Shown: positions 57,680 to 64,000 of the stretch, in pieces
Position numbering within the stretch: the stretch's first letter is position 1
Layout of the letters: each line of letters opens with the position of its first letter
Assembly (NCBI RefSeq): GCF_003428625.2
Contig: NZ_QVQT02000002.1
Location: forward strand, 124,001 to 188,000
Source: Paracidobacterium acidisoli
GTDB taxonomy: Bacteria > Acidobacteriota > Terriglobia > Terriglobales > Acidobacteriaceae
Direction of reading: 5' to 3'
Length of the DNA: 64,000 nt
Made by a program: the position numbers and the translations under genes
The notes under the pieces: model-generated
What the model was told of the DNA's origin: nothing
The model's database searches: none
Seen by the model: only the letters and a program-made list of their open reading frames with translations

Positions 57680-58340
57680 GCAGCGACCAGGAGCGCGGGT
57701 TGCGCCGGTAGAGAACGACCAGAGCGATGAATGAAACAGCAAGCAGGACGAGCGCGGTGTGATTGGCGGCGGTGTAGTGGAAGTCCTGCACCTGATCGAA
57801 GATTTCGATGGAGAGCGTGCGCGTGGCTCCGGGGATGTCGCCGCCGATCATGAGGACGACGCCGAATTCTCCGATGGTATGGGTGAAGCAGAGCAGCGCG
57901 GCGGTGAGGATGGAGCGCGTGGAGAGCGGAAGCAGAATCTCGCGCAGCAGTCGCATACGGCCTGCACCGAGAAGCCGTGCCTGATCGATGAGCGCTGCAT
58001 CGACCGCGTGGAATCCGGAGACGACAGGCTGCACGGCGAAGGGCAGACTGTAGATGGCCGAGCCGAAGACGAGGCCGGAGAACGAGAAGGCGAGTGGATG
58101 GCCGAGGAGATGTATCCAAAGGCGCCCAAAAGCTGTGCGCGGACCGAGCAGAACGAGGAGATAGAAGCCGAGGACCGTGGGCGGAAGAAGCAGCGGCAGC
58201 GTGGTGAGCGATTCGATGAGCGGGCGCAGCGGCGAGCGGGTGGAGACGATCCAGGCAGCGAGCGGGATTCCGATGGCGAGCAGAATGACGGTGGTGACTG
58301 CCGCCAGACGAAGCGTGAGCCACAGGGCCTGAAGGTCCAT
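57672..58340 (-). CDS. modB: Molybdate ABC transporter permease
   Basis: A 222-residue permease with five to six membrane helices. The family pattern TTLPLLLPPTVLGFYLLVLLG is in the first third, and the cytoplasmic EAA-like loop (DAALIDQARLLGAGRMRLL, REILLPLS) that docks on ModC is in the middle. The segment HTIGEFGVVLMIGGDIPG is characteristic of ModB. It begins 4 bases after the modA stop and overlaps modC, forming a tight operon. Function is secure. Confidence 0.94.
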   Translation of the reverse strand: MDLQALWLTLRLAAVTTVILLAIGIPLAAWIVSTRSPLRPLIESLTTLPLLLPPTVLGFYLLVLLGPRTAFGRLWIHLLGHPLAFSFSGLVFGSAIYSLPFAVQPVVSGFHAVDAALIDQARLLGAGRMRLLREILLPLSTRSILTAALLCFTHTIGEFGVVLMIGGDIPGATRTLSIEIFDQVQDFHYTAANHTALVLLAVSFIALVVLYRRNPRSWSLHA

Positions 58341-58344
58341 CGCG

Positions 58345-59121
58345 TTAATGACTGACTGGCTGCAGGCCGCTCACGGCGAGCTCCCGGCCGACGGCAGGCG
58401 AGGTAAAGAAGGTGAGGAAGCGATGCGCCGTCTCAGCGTTGGCCGAGCCTTTGATCACAACGGCTCCCTGAAGGATAGGCGGATAGTCGTCCGCCGGAAC
58501 TTCGATGTAATGTCCGGTGGATTGCAGACGTGGAGTGAGCGCGGAGGTGAGAGAGAGCAAGCCGATCTGCGCGTTGCCGGACTCAGCATACTGAGCGGTC
58601 TGCGCGATGTTCTCGGCGATGACGAGCTTTGGGCGCAGAGTGTCAAGCATCCCAAGATGCGTGAGCGCGGCCTGCGCGGCGCGGCCGTAGGGAGCGTGCC
58701 CGGCGTTGGCGATGGCAATGGTTTTGAGTGCCGGGTCACGCAGAGTGTTGAGCGAGAGATGGGTGAACGGGCTGTCGTTGCGCGTCCAAAGAACAAGCGT
58801 ACCGCGTGCGTAAGGCAGCGGCTGAGATTCTTCGGCGCGTCCGGCATCGATGACTTTTTGAGGAAAAGAGAGATCGGCGGCGAGAAAGAGATCGAAGGGC
58901 GCGCCGTTGATGATCTGCGTGGCGAGCGTGGCGGAGGACTGGTACGAGGCTTCGGTATGAATGCCGGTCTGCTTTTCAAACTGCGCGAGGACAGGCGGCA
59001 GGACGGGCTGAAGATCGGCGGCTGCGGCGATGCGGAGTGTCTGCTGGGCGTGCGCCTGGGGAAAGACGCCGATCAGAAGAGAGACGATCCACACACTGAA
59101 AAATCGACGAAGTTCAGACAC
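58345..59121 (-). CDS. modA: Molybdate-binding periplasmic protein
   Basis: A 258-residue substrate-binding protein with a signal peptide (VWIVSLLIGVFPQAHAQ). LRIAAAADLQPVLPPVLAQFEKQTG is the usual ModA opening, with the oxyanion-binding Ala-Ala-Ser/Asp region, and SYQSSATLATQIINGAPFDLFLAAD follows as in ModA. IANAGHAPYGRAAQAAL supplies the second half of the site. The start is GTG 59121, which overlaps the last codons of the broken regulator upstream (GTGTCTGA), so translation was once coupled to it. It captures molybdate or tungstate for ModBC. Confidence 0.93.
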   Translation of the reverse strand: MSELRRFFSVWIVSLLIGVFPQAHAQQTLRIAAAADLQPVLPPVLAQFEKQTGIHTEASYQSSATLATQIINGAPFDLFLAADLSFPQKVIDAGRAEESQPLPYARGTLVLWTRNDSPFTHLSLNTLRDPALKTIAIANAGHAPYGRAAQAALTHLGMLDTLRPKLVIAENIAQTAQYAESGNAQIGLLSLTSALTPRLQSTGHYIEVPADDYPPILQGAVVIKGSANAETAHRFLTFFTSPAVGRELAVSGLQPVSH

Positions 59122-59328
59122 GGAGCACCATCACCTCGGTGGATTTGATCAGAGCTGCGATGGTATCGCCGGTTTTCATCTGCATTTCGCGCGCGGCATC
59201 GGAATGCGGGAATGGCCGCCGGGGGTCTTCATCGCCCTGATCTTTTCGCGATAGCTCCACTGCCTGATGGCGGGGCAGGAGATTCCGAGACGAAGGGCAG
59301 CTTCCCGAGGTGTGAGGAGCGATGCCAT
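59114..59328 (-). pseudogene. Helix-turn-helix/TOBE molybdate regulator with internal frameshifting deletion
   Basis: From ATG 59328 the frame encodes a MerR/excisionase-type DNA-binding start (MASLLTPREAALRLGIS, then IRQWSYREKIRAMKTPGGHSRIP) and runs out of phase to a stop at 59176. In another frame, ending at TGA 59116-59114, lies the tail of a TOBE domain (DAAREMQMKTGDTIAALIKS, then TEVMVLRV). The two parts meet at CGCATTCC/GATGCC. Intact relatives, by recall about 130 residues, have some 60 further residues between them. The loss is not a multiple of three, so no full protein can be made; a 50-residue helix-turn-helix peptide remains possible. The final stop overlaps the modA start, showing the gene once led the mod operon. 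This is my reading of the raw sequence. Confidence 0.82.
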
Positions 59329-59530
59329 GCGGCGATTTTATACAAATCGTCCGGCAGACTATACGAATTTCGATTCTTCGACGGACAGAGGCGCGTCCTT
59401 CTTTATGCAGGCGCGATATTCCGGCGCGTATCCGGAGGAATCACGGTTTTGTGCCGCTGCGGAAGTGCAGGATTTTCGGGGCGCGCGAGGCATGCTGCTC
59501 GCTGTGGATGGTAGGCTGGCAATAGATTCC

Positions 59531-60901
59531 ATGGTGAACGAAACACATCAACTGCGTTGTACGGGATGCGCACGCGTGATCGAACAGCAGGCGCTGCGCG
59601 GAAATTTTCGCTGCGAGGCATGCGGTGATCTGTACGAAGTCGAATATCCGGGCTGGAGTGCGGGGCGAAACGAAGAACGGAGCCAGGCGACGAGGCCGAA
59701 TCCGAATGCGCTGCGCTGGCTGTGGAGAGAGCGGCGCGCCTCGACGGCGATGGAGGATCAGAGCGGAGTATGGCGCTTCCGCGAGATGCTGCCGATTGTG
59801 AAGAGCGATGCGAGCATTGTGTCGCTGCGGGAAGGGAATACGCCGCTGTATCCTCTGCGGCGCGCGGCCCGCAGCACGGGCGTGGAGCGGCTGTTTGCCA
59901 AGCATCAGGGAATGAACCCGACGGGGTCCTTTAAAGACACCGGAATGACCACGGCGCTTTCCGTGGCAAGCGAGATGGGCTTTTCCTGGGTGGCCTGCGC
60001 TTCGACCGGCAACACTTCGGCAGCGATGGCCGCTTATGCGGCGCGGGCAGGCATGCGCAGCCTGGTGCTGATTCCGGAAGGCAAGATTGCATGGGGCAAG
60101 CTGGCGCAGTCGCTCGATTACGGCGCGCTGACGCTGCAGGTGAAGACGGATTTTGACGGCTGCTTCCGGGTGCTGAGTGAAGTGGTCGAGCGGGCTCCGG
60201 TGTATCTGCTGAACTCGGTCAATCCATATCGTCTGGAGGGACAAAAGACCCCGGCGATGGAGATTGCGGAGCAGATGGAGTGGGAGGTTCCCGATCATGT
60301 GATTGTGCCGGGCGGAAATCTGGCGAACAGCTCGGCGCTGGGCAAGGGCTTTCTCGAGATGAAGCGTCTGGGGCTGACGACGCGGGTCCCGAAGATCTCG
60401 GTCGTTCAGGCGGAGGGCGCGAATCCGCTGTACTGCAGCATGGTGAAGACAGGCGGTAAAACGCTCGAGCCGGTGGCCGCGAATACGCGGGCGAGCGCGA
60501 TCCGCATTGGAAATCCGGCGTCGTGGAAGAAGGCGGTCCGGGTGATTCAGGAGACGGGCGGCTGGGTGGAGCAGGCTTCCGAGGCGGAGATTGCGCTGGC
60601 CAAGGCTGAGATCGGCGCAGAGGGAATCGGGTGCGAGCCGGCCTCGGCGGTCACGCTGGCGGGGCTGAAGAAGCTGGTACGGCAGGGCCGGATCGCGCGG
60701 GAAGAGTCGGTGGTGCTGGTGCTGACCGGCCATACGCTGAAGGATTCGGAGTACACGATTCAGTATCATCGCGGAAAGCTGCTCGGCGAAGACGAAGCGG
60801 CGGGGATGGAAGCCGAGATCGAGGCAACACGGCGGAATACGATCGAGCTGGAGGCCGCAGCGGATAATGTGCTGCGTGAGCTGGAGCGGGCCTCACGATG
60901 A
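59531..60901 (+). CDS. thrC: Threonine synthase
   Basis: A 456-residue PLP enzyme that converts O-phosphohomoserine to threonine. The start ATG 59531 gives an N-terminal zinc-ribbon-like segment (LRCTGCARVIE ... FRCEACGDLYE) found in many bacterial ThrC proteins, then LREGNTPLYPLRR, the PLP lysine in MNPTGSFKDTGM (Lys135), ACASTGNTSAAMAAYAARAG and VPGGNLANSSALGKGF. The C-terminal GIGCEPASAVTLAGLKKL closes the fold. Its stop overlaps the thrB start (ATGA), giving a thrC-thrB operon. The long in-frame lead upstream (from 59267) runs through the spacer facing the mod operon and is not credible coding sequence. Confidence 0.95.
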   Translation: MVNETHQLRCTGCARVIEQQALRGNFRCEACGDLYEVEYPGWSAGRNEERSQATRPNPNALRWLWRERRASTAMEDQSGVWRFREMLPIVKSDASIVSLREGNTPLYPLRRAARSTGVERLFAKHQGMNPTGSFKDTGMTTALSVASEMGFSWVACASTGNTSAAMAAYAARAGMRSLVLIPEGKIAWGKLAQSLDYGALTLQVKTDFDGCFRVLSEVVERAPVYLLNSVNPYRLEGQKTPAMEIAEQMEWEVPDHVIVPGGNLANSSALGKGFLEMKRLGLTTRVPKISVVQAEGANPLYCSMVKTGGKTLEPVAANTRASAIRIGNPASWKKAVRVIQETGGWVEQASEAEIALAKAEIGAEGIGCEPASAVTLAGLKKLVRQGRIAREESVVLVLTGHTLKDSEYTIQYHRGKLLGEDEAAGMEAEIEATRRNTIELEAAADNVLRELERASR

Positions 60902-61794
60902 GCAGTGAGGCTTTCAGGATTAAACTGCCGGCCACGTCGGCCAATCTGGGACCTGGGTTCGATACTCTGGCGCTGGCTTTGCGGCTTTATCTCGAGGTCG
61001 AGGCCGAGGCTGCTGCCTCGTTCTCCATCGAGGCGTCCGGACGCAACCAGGATATCTGCGGAGCGCTCGAAGGCAATCTGCTGCTCGAGACCTACAGCAA
61101 AACCCTGACCGCCGCTGGCCGGCCGGTGACACCGCTGCGGCTGCGTGTTCATAACGAAATTCCGCTGGGGATGGGTTGCGGCTCGTCCGCTGCCGTGCGC
61201 CTGGCGGGCGTATCGCTGGCGGCGCACTTCGGCGGCCTGGGGTGGGATGGAGCGCGCATTCTGACGGAGGCTTCACGGCTGGAAGGACATCCGGACAACG
61301 CGGCGGCATGCTGGCTGGGAGGATTCACAGCCAGCGGCATGGATGAAAGCGGTGTGCAGGCCGTCTCGTTCGCCGCGCCTGCGGAGTGGCGGGCGCTGGT
61401 CGTGATGCCGCAGAAGCCGCTGGCGACGACGGCCTCCCGCGCTGTGCTGCCGGAGCGGTATTCGCGCGCGGATGTGGTGGTGAATCTGCAGTCGGTGGCG
61501 CTGCTGACGGCAGCCTTCGCCGCGAGACGAGCGGACCTGCTGGTCCACGCGATGCGGGACCGGATTCATCAGCCGTATCGGGCAGAGGTCTGTCCTTTGC
61601 TGCCGGCGCTGCTGCCCCTGGCCGGGCAGGGCGGGATTCCGGGAGTGGCCCTGAGCGGAGCCGGTCCGGCGGTGCTGGCACTGCTGGCTTCGGAAGAGGA
61701 TATCGCCGGAGCATGCGAGCGTATCCGGGAGGCGCTGCCACGCGGCGAGACGGTCGAGATTCTGGCCTGTGAGCTGGCGCCCCGGAGAGAGTAG
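60898..61794 (+). CDS. thrB: Homoserine kinase
   Basis: A 298-residue GHMP-family kinase that phosphorylates homoserine for ThrC. KLPATSANLGPGFDTLALAL (about 9-28) is the family opening; IPLGMGCGSSAAVRLAGVS (about 88-106) is the ATP-binding loop; GHPDNAAACWLGGF and GVALSGAGPAVLALLAS are the second and third motifs. It overlaps thrC by 4 bases (ATGA, 60898-60901). A terminator follows about 137 bases downstream. The 306-base spacer to trxA holds no other gene. Confidence 0.95.
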   Translation: MSSEAFRIKLPATSANLGPGFDTLALALRLYLEVEAEAAASFSIEASGRNQDICGALEGNLLLETYSKTLTAAGRPVTPLRLRVHNEIPLGMGCGSSAAVRLAGVSLAAHFGGLGWDGARILTEASRLEGHPDNAAACWLGGFTASGMDESGVQAVSFAAPAEWRALVVMPQKPLATTASRAVLPERYSRADVVVNLQSVALLTAAFAARRADLLVHAMRDRIHQPYRAEVCPLLPALLPLAGQGGIPGVALSGAGPAVLALLASEEDIAGACERIREALPRGETVEILACELAPRRE

Positions 61795-61930
61795 TCCAAA
61801 AGAGGGAGAACGCCTGCAACTCTCGTAATCAAAGGATGTTATTACTTTGGCATTACCTAAGAGTTCTTTACAGAGAAGTTGGAAAAGCCTAACTTCTGAC
61901 CGTGGGCAGTTCTGGGGGAGGGCTGCTCCA

Positions 61931-61974
61931 GCGCCTGGGTTCTCTTTAACGGAGTCCCGGGCGCTTTCATTTTC
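61931..61974 (+). terminator. Rho-independent terminator after thrCB
   Basis: GCGCCTGGG (61931-61939) pairs with CCCGGGCGC (61956-61964), 9 bp with one G-T pair and a 16-base loop, followed by TTTCATTTTC. Confidence 0.65.
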
Positions 61975-62100
61975 AGGCAGTTATTCCACTTCCTGCCACC
62001 TGCGTTGCGACTTTTTAAGGGGTGTGCGCATCTAGCCCTGTAGACTGTTTGTGCGAGAGAAAAACCACATGGTGTGGTGAAACGCACAATAAGGAGGAAC

Positions 62101-62433
62101 ATGGCTGGACAGGCTGTGGTGGAAGTGAACGATACAACGTTTGAACAGGAGGTTCTCCAGTCCGATCAGCCGGTCCTGGTGGATTTCTGGGCTGCCTGGT
62201 GCGGTCCCTGTAAGGCGCTTGCGCCGACCGTGGATGAGATTGCGGTCGAATACAACGGCAGGTTAAAGGTCGCCAAGATGGATGTGGACCGCAATCAGGC
62301 GACGCCGATGCGGTACGGAATTCGCGGGATTCCGGCACTGCTCCTCTTCAAAGGCGGCAAGGTGGCCGATCAGATCGTCGGCTATGTGCCGAAGGACACG
62401 ATTGCGAAGAGCATCACGCGCGTCATCGAGTAA
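62101..62433 (+). CDS. trxA: Thioredoxin
   Basis: A 110-residue classical thioredoxin: VLVDFWAAWCGPCKALAPTV with the active site Cys34-Gly-Pro-Cys37, MDVDRNQATPMRYGIRGIPA with the cis-proline, and LFKGGKVADQIVGYVPKD at the end. ATG 62101 follows an excellent AAGGAGGAAC site. It reduces disulfides of cytoplasmic proteins using electrons from thioredoxin reductase. It is monocistronic, with a strong terminator just after the stop. Confidence 0.97.
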   Translation: MAGQAVVEVNDTTFEQEVLQSDQPVLVDFWAAWCGPCKALAPTVDEIAVEYNGRLKVAKMDVDRNQATPMRYGIRGIPALLLFKGGKVADQIVGYVPKDTIAKSITRVIE

Positions 62434-62453
62434 CATTCAGCGCGGTAAAGAGA

Positions 62454-62491
62454 AAAGGCCTGGAGCAGAGTGCTCCGGGCCTTTCTGTTTT
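62454..62491 (+). terminator. Strong Rho-independent terminator after trxA
   Basis: AAAGGCCTGGAGCA-GAG-TGCTCCGGGCCTTT, a 14-bp stem with one G-T pair and a 3-base loop, then CTGTTTT. The A and T ends make it usable in both directions, so it could also stop lexA transcripts. Confidence 0.92.
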
Positions 62492-62535
62492 GAGCCATGC
62501 TGTGCGGCAGAGACCTTCCGGCAACCCTGCCGCGG

Positions 62536-63138
62536 TCAGTACTTGCGCAGCATGCCGAGAACGCGTCCCTGAATGGCGACCTGCGCGGCAGAGACGAAGA
62601 TCGGATTCATCTCGGCGTTCGAGGGCTGCAGCCGGACCAGAGAGCCTTCGAGGTAAAAGCGCTTGAGGGTGGTCTCCGCACCGCGTACCAGGGCGACGAC
62701 GATATCTCCCTGGCGGGCAACGCTGGTACGCTCCACAAGAACATAATCGCCGTCGACGATATGCTCATCGCGCATGGATTCCCCGCGCACCTGAAGAGCG
62801 AAGACTTCCCGGTTGCCGATGATGTCGCCGAGCGAGATGCTCTCCGGCGTCTCCGTGGCTTCGACGGGCAGACCGGCGGCGATGCGTCCCATCAGCGGCA
62901 GCCGCTCGCTCTGGCGGGCTTTGCTGCGCGGCGGGAGCACGTCGATGGAGCGGCTGCGATTGTGAGCGCGCTGCAGCAGGCCTTTGTTCTGCAGGTTCGT
63001 GATGTGCTTGTGCACGGTCGCCAGCGATTTCAGATCGAGTCCCCGGGCGATTTCCTCGAAAGAAGGGGAGTATCCGTTGCGCTGAACGAAGCCTGTGACG
63101 AAGTCGAGCACTTCCTTTTGACGCCGTGTGACAGCCAT
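62536..63138 (-). CDS. lexA: LexA repressor
   Basis: A 200-residue SOS repressor and self-cleaving protease. The N-terminal winged helix starts VTRRQKEVLDFVTGFVQRNG and has SPSFEEIARGLDLKSLATVH and LQNKGLLQR. The cleavage bond is Ala88-Gly89 in GRIAAGLPVEA. The catalytic Ser121 is in VRGESMRDEHI and Lys159 in ETTLKRF. ATG 63138 was chosen; the sequence upstream has no ribosome site but has TATAAT seven bases before the ATG, which would make a leaderless message. RecA-stimulated cleavage after DNA damage releases its targets, usually including itself. Confidence 0.95.
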   Translation of the reverse strand: MAVTRRQKEVLDFVTGFVQRNGYSPSFEEIARGLDLKSLATVHKHITNLQNKGLLQRAHNRSRSIDVLPPRSKARQSERLPLMGRIAAGLPVEATETPESISLGDIIGNREVFALQVRGESMRDEHIVDGDYVLVERTSVARQGDIVVALVRGAETTLKRFYLEGSLVRLQPSNAEMNPIFVSAAQVAIQGRVLGMLRKY

Positions 63139-63144
63139 GCGCGC

Positions 63145-63197
63145 ATTATAGCGAATAAAAAGCGAATTACGCGATAAAGTTTCTGTTACACAAACAG
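63145..63197. promoter_or_regulatory. lexA promoter region with candidate operators
   Basis: On the minus strand TATAAT (63150-63145) is seven bases before the lexA ATG. Just upstream is a TTCGCT direct pair (AATTCGC...ATTCGC, 63151-63168). Further up lies CTGTT-ACACA-AACAG (63183-63197), a perfect 5-5-5 dyad that resembles the CTG-CAG outline of LexA boxes but is one base shorter than the enterobacterial one. Which of these LexA binds is unknown. Confidence 0.45.
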
Positions 63198-63359
63198 GTT
63201 CCCCGTTATGCCGGGGAGTTTCGCCCTCCGATTCCCGTTTTGACACCCGCCTTCTTCCTCTTCCCGTTTTCGGAATCGCCTTGTTTTTCTTTCTCCATTT
63301 CGATTGTTTCGTTCCCGGACACAGGAGAAGGTGATTGCAGCAGACGGGAGACGCAAGCG

Positions 63360-64000
63360 ATGCGGCTATTCATTGCGGAGGATGATCGGGCGCTGGGAGG
63401 CTTTCTGGCCCGGGGCCTGGAAGCGGACGGCCATGAGGTCCGGATCGTCCACGACGGACAGACGGCGATGGATGTGCTGACGGAGGATCTGCCCGATCTG
63501 GCGATCCTCGATCTGAACCTGCCGCGCAGAGACGGCGCCGAGGTGCTGTGCTTCCTCCGCGGACTGGCGGAAGGCCTCCCGATCCTGGTGCTGACCGGAC
63601 GCAGTGAAGCGGACATCCGGCTGCGCTGCTTTGAGATGGGGGCGGATGACTGCATGCTCAAGCCCTTCTCCTTCGCGGAGCTTCGCGCTCGCTGTCGCGT
63701 ATTGCTGCGCCGCCGGGGCGATACGGGCCTGGTGCTGCGTCATGGCGGAGTCGAGGTGAATCGCGTGGAGCGAACGGTGGTGCGGGATGGAGAAGCGGTG
63801 ACGCTGACCAACAAGGAATTTGCGCTGCTCGAATGCCTGCTGCTGCAGCGGGGACGCGCTGTCTCCCGGGCCACGCTGCTGGAGCGGGTGTGGAATCTGA
63901 GTCCGGATGGCGCGACGAATGTGGTGGATGTGTATGTGAACTATCTTCGCCGCAAGCTGAAGGACTGTGGACCGGAGCCTCTGATTCAGACGGTGCGCGG
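63360..64000 (+). CDS. OmpR/PhoB-family response regulator (3' end outside window)
   Basis: The frame from ATG 63360 is open to the right edge (213 codons). The receiver domain has RLFIAEDDRALG (acidic pocket), the phosphorylation Asp in DLAILDLNLPRRDG, VLTGRSE and the Lys in DCMLKPFSFAEL. A linker leads to a winged-helix output domain (LTNKEFALLECLLLQRGRAV then SRATLLERVWN, and VDVYVNYLRRKL). It ends at TVRG, so perhaps 15-20 residues are lost. GGGAG lies about nine bases before the start. It is divergent from lexA. A sensor kinase gene probably follows outside the window. Signal and targets are unknown. Confidence 0.93.
   Translation, partial: MRLFIAEDDRALGGFLARGLEADGHEVRIVHDGQTAMDVLTEDLPDLAILDLNLPRRDGAEVLCFLRGLAEGLPILVLTGRSEADIRLRCFEMGADDCMLKPFSFAELRARCRVLLRRRGDTGLVLRHGGVEVNRVERTVVRDGEAVTLTNKEFALLECLLLQRGRAVSRATLLERVWNLSPDGATNVVDVYVNYLRRKLKDCGPEPLIQTVR

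Noticed and set aside
59267-59530. An 88-residue N-terminal extension of threonine synthase
   Set aside because: It overlaps the remnant regulator on the other strand and has no ThrC homology; the family N-terminus with the zinc-ribbon segment starts at 59531.
1-64000. tRNA, rRNA, insertion sequence, integrase or prophage genes
   Set aside because: I looked for transposase, integrase and structural RNA patterns on both strands and saw none that I can support; a covariance-model scan would be decisive for RNAs.

Overview
The window is a high-GC (about 60% by eye) stretch of a bacterial chromosome. The gene style suggests Acidobacteriota, most likely Acidobacteriaceae/Terriglobia. Pointers are a secreted protein with three chitobiase-C-like repeats plus an L-type lectin domain, a helix-turn-helix/TOBE type gene in front of modABC, a two-hairpin dispersed repeat of the kind common in this group, and exopolysaccharide genes of the Wza/Wzc/WecG/UpxY type. 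This is inferred from gene content; there is no rRNA, tRNA or phage in the window. The two edges cut genes: NAD synthetase at the left (5' end missing) and an OmpR-family response regulator at the right (3' end missing).

Layout. 1-3.9 kb: nadE, a secreted DsbA-like thioredoxin-fold protein, and a PadR regulator with a membrane protein. 4.0-7.0 kb (minus): a hexapeptide acetyltransferase and two glycosyltransferases. 7.3-11.0 kb: a 1252-residue secreted protein with a glycosidase-like core. 11.3-28.0 kb (minus): one compact operon encoding a hybrid PKS-aminotransferase-NRPS megasynthase, a second NRPS ending in a thioesterase, a membrane acyltransferase, an Sfp-type phosphopantetheinyl transferase and two glycosyltransferases. 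28.1-36.1 kb (minus): an exopolysaccharide operon headed by a NusG/UpxY-like antiterminator. 36.2-41.9 kb: a small XRE regulator, a sigma-54 activator, a second acetyltransferase/glycosyltransferase pair and a PAF-acetylhydrolase-like enzyme. 41.9-44.8 kb: divergent ATP-grasp and flavin monooxygenase-like genes. 44.9-56.6 kb: envelope, transport and housekeeping genes (HtrA, DMT and MFS transporters, VapBC, amidohydrolase, YvcK, TPR). 57-59.3 kb: modABC preceded by a wrecked molybdate-sensor gene. 59.5-64 kb: thrC-thrB, trxA, lexA, response regulator.

The most interesting locus is the 11.3-28.0 kb biosynthetic operon. The first enzyme reads carrier-KS-AT(malonyl)-ACP-aminotransferase-C-A-PCP, the mycosubtilin/iturin/microcystin logic for a beta-amino acyl chain, but it has no loading domain. 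Its adenylation pocket reads like a valine pocket. The second enzyme is C-(A)-PCP-TE, but its adenylation domain has lost the nucleotide-binding core motif and the catalytic lysine, and its thioesterase has Cys in place of the usual nucleophilic Ser. With the acyltransferase and glycosyltransferases in the same operon, I infer a beta-aminoacyl-valine lipopeptide that is further acylated or glycosylated, with non-standard final loading and release.

Other notable points are a probable pseudokinase Wzc, a WecG-STAS fusion, and the molybdate regulator gene with an internal deletion whose stop still overlaps the modA start.
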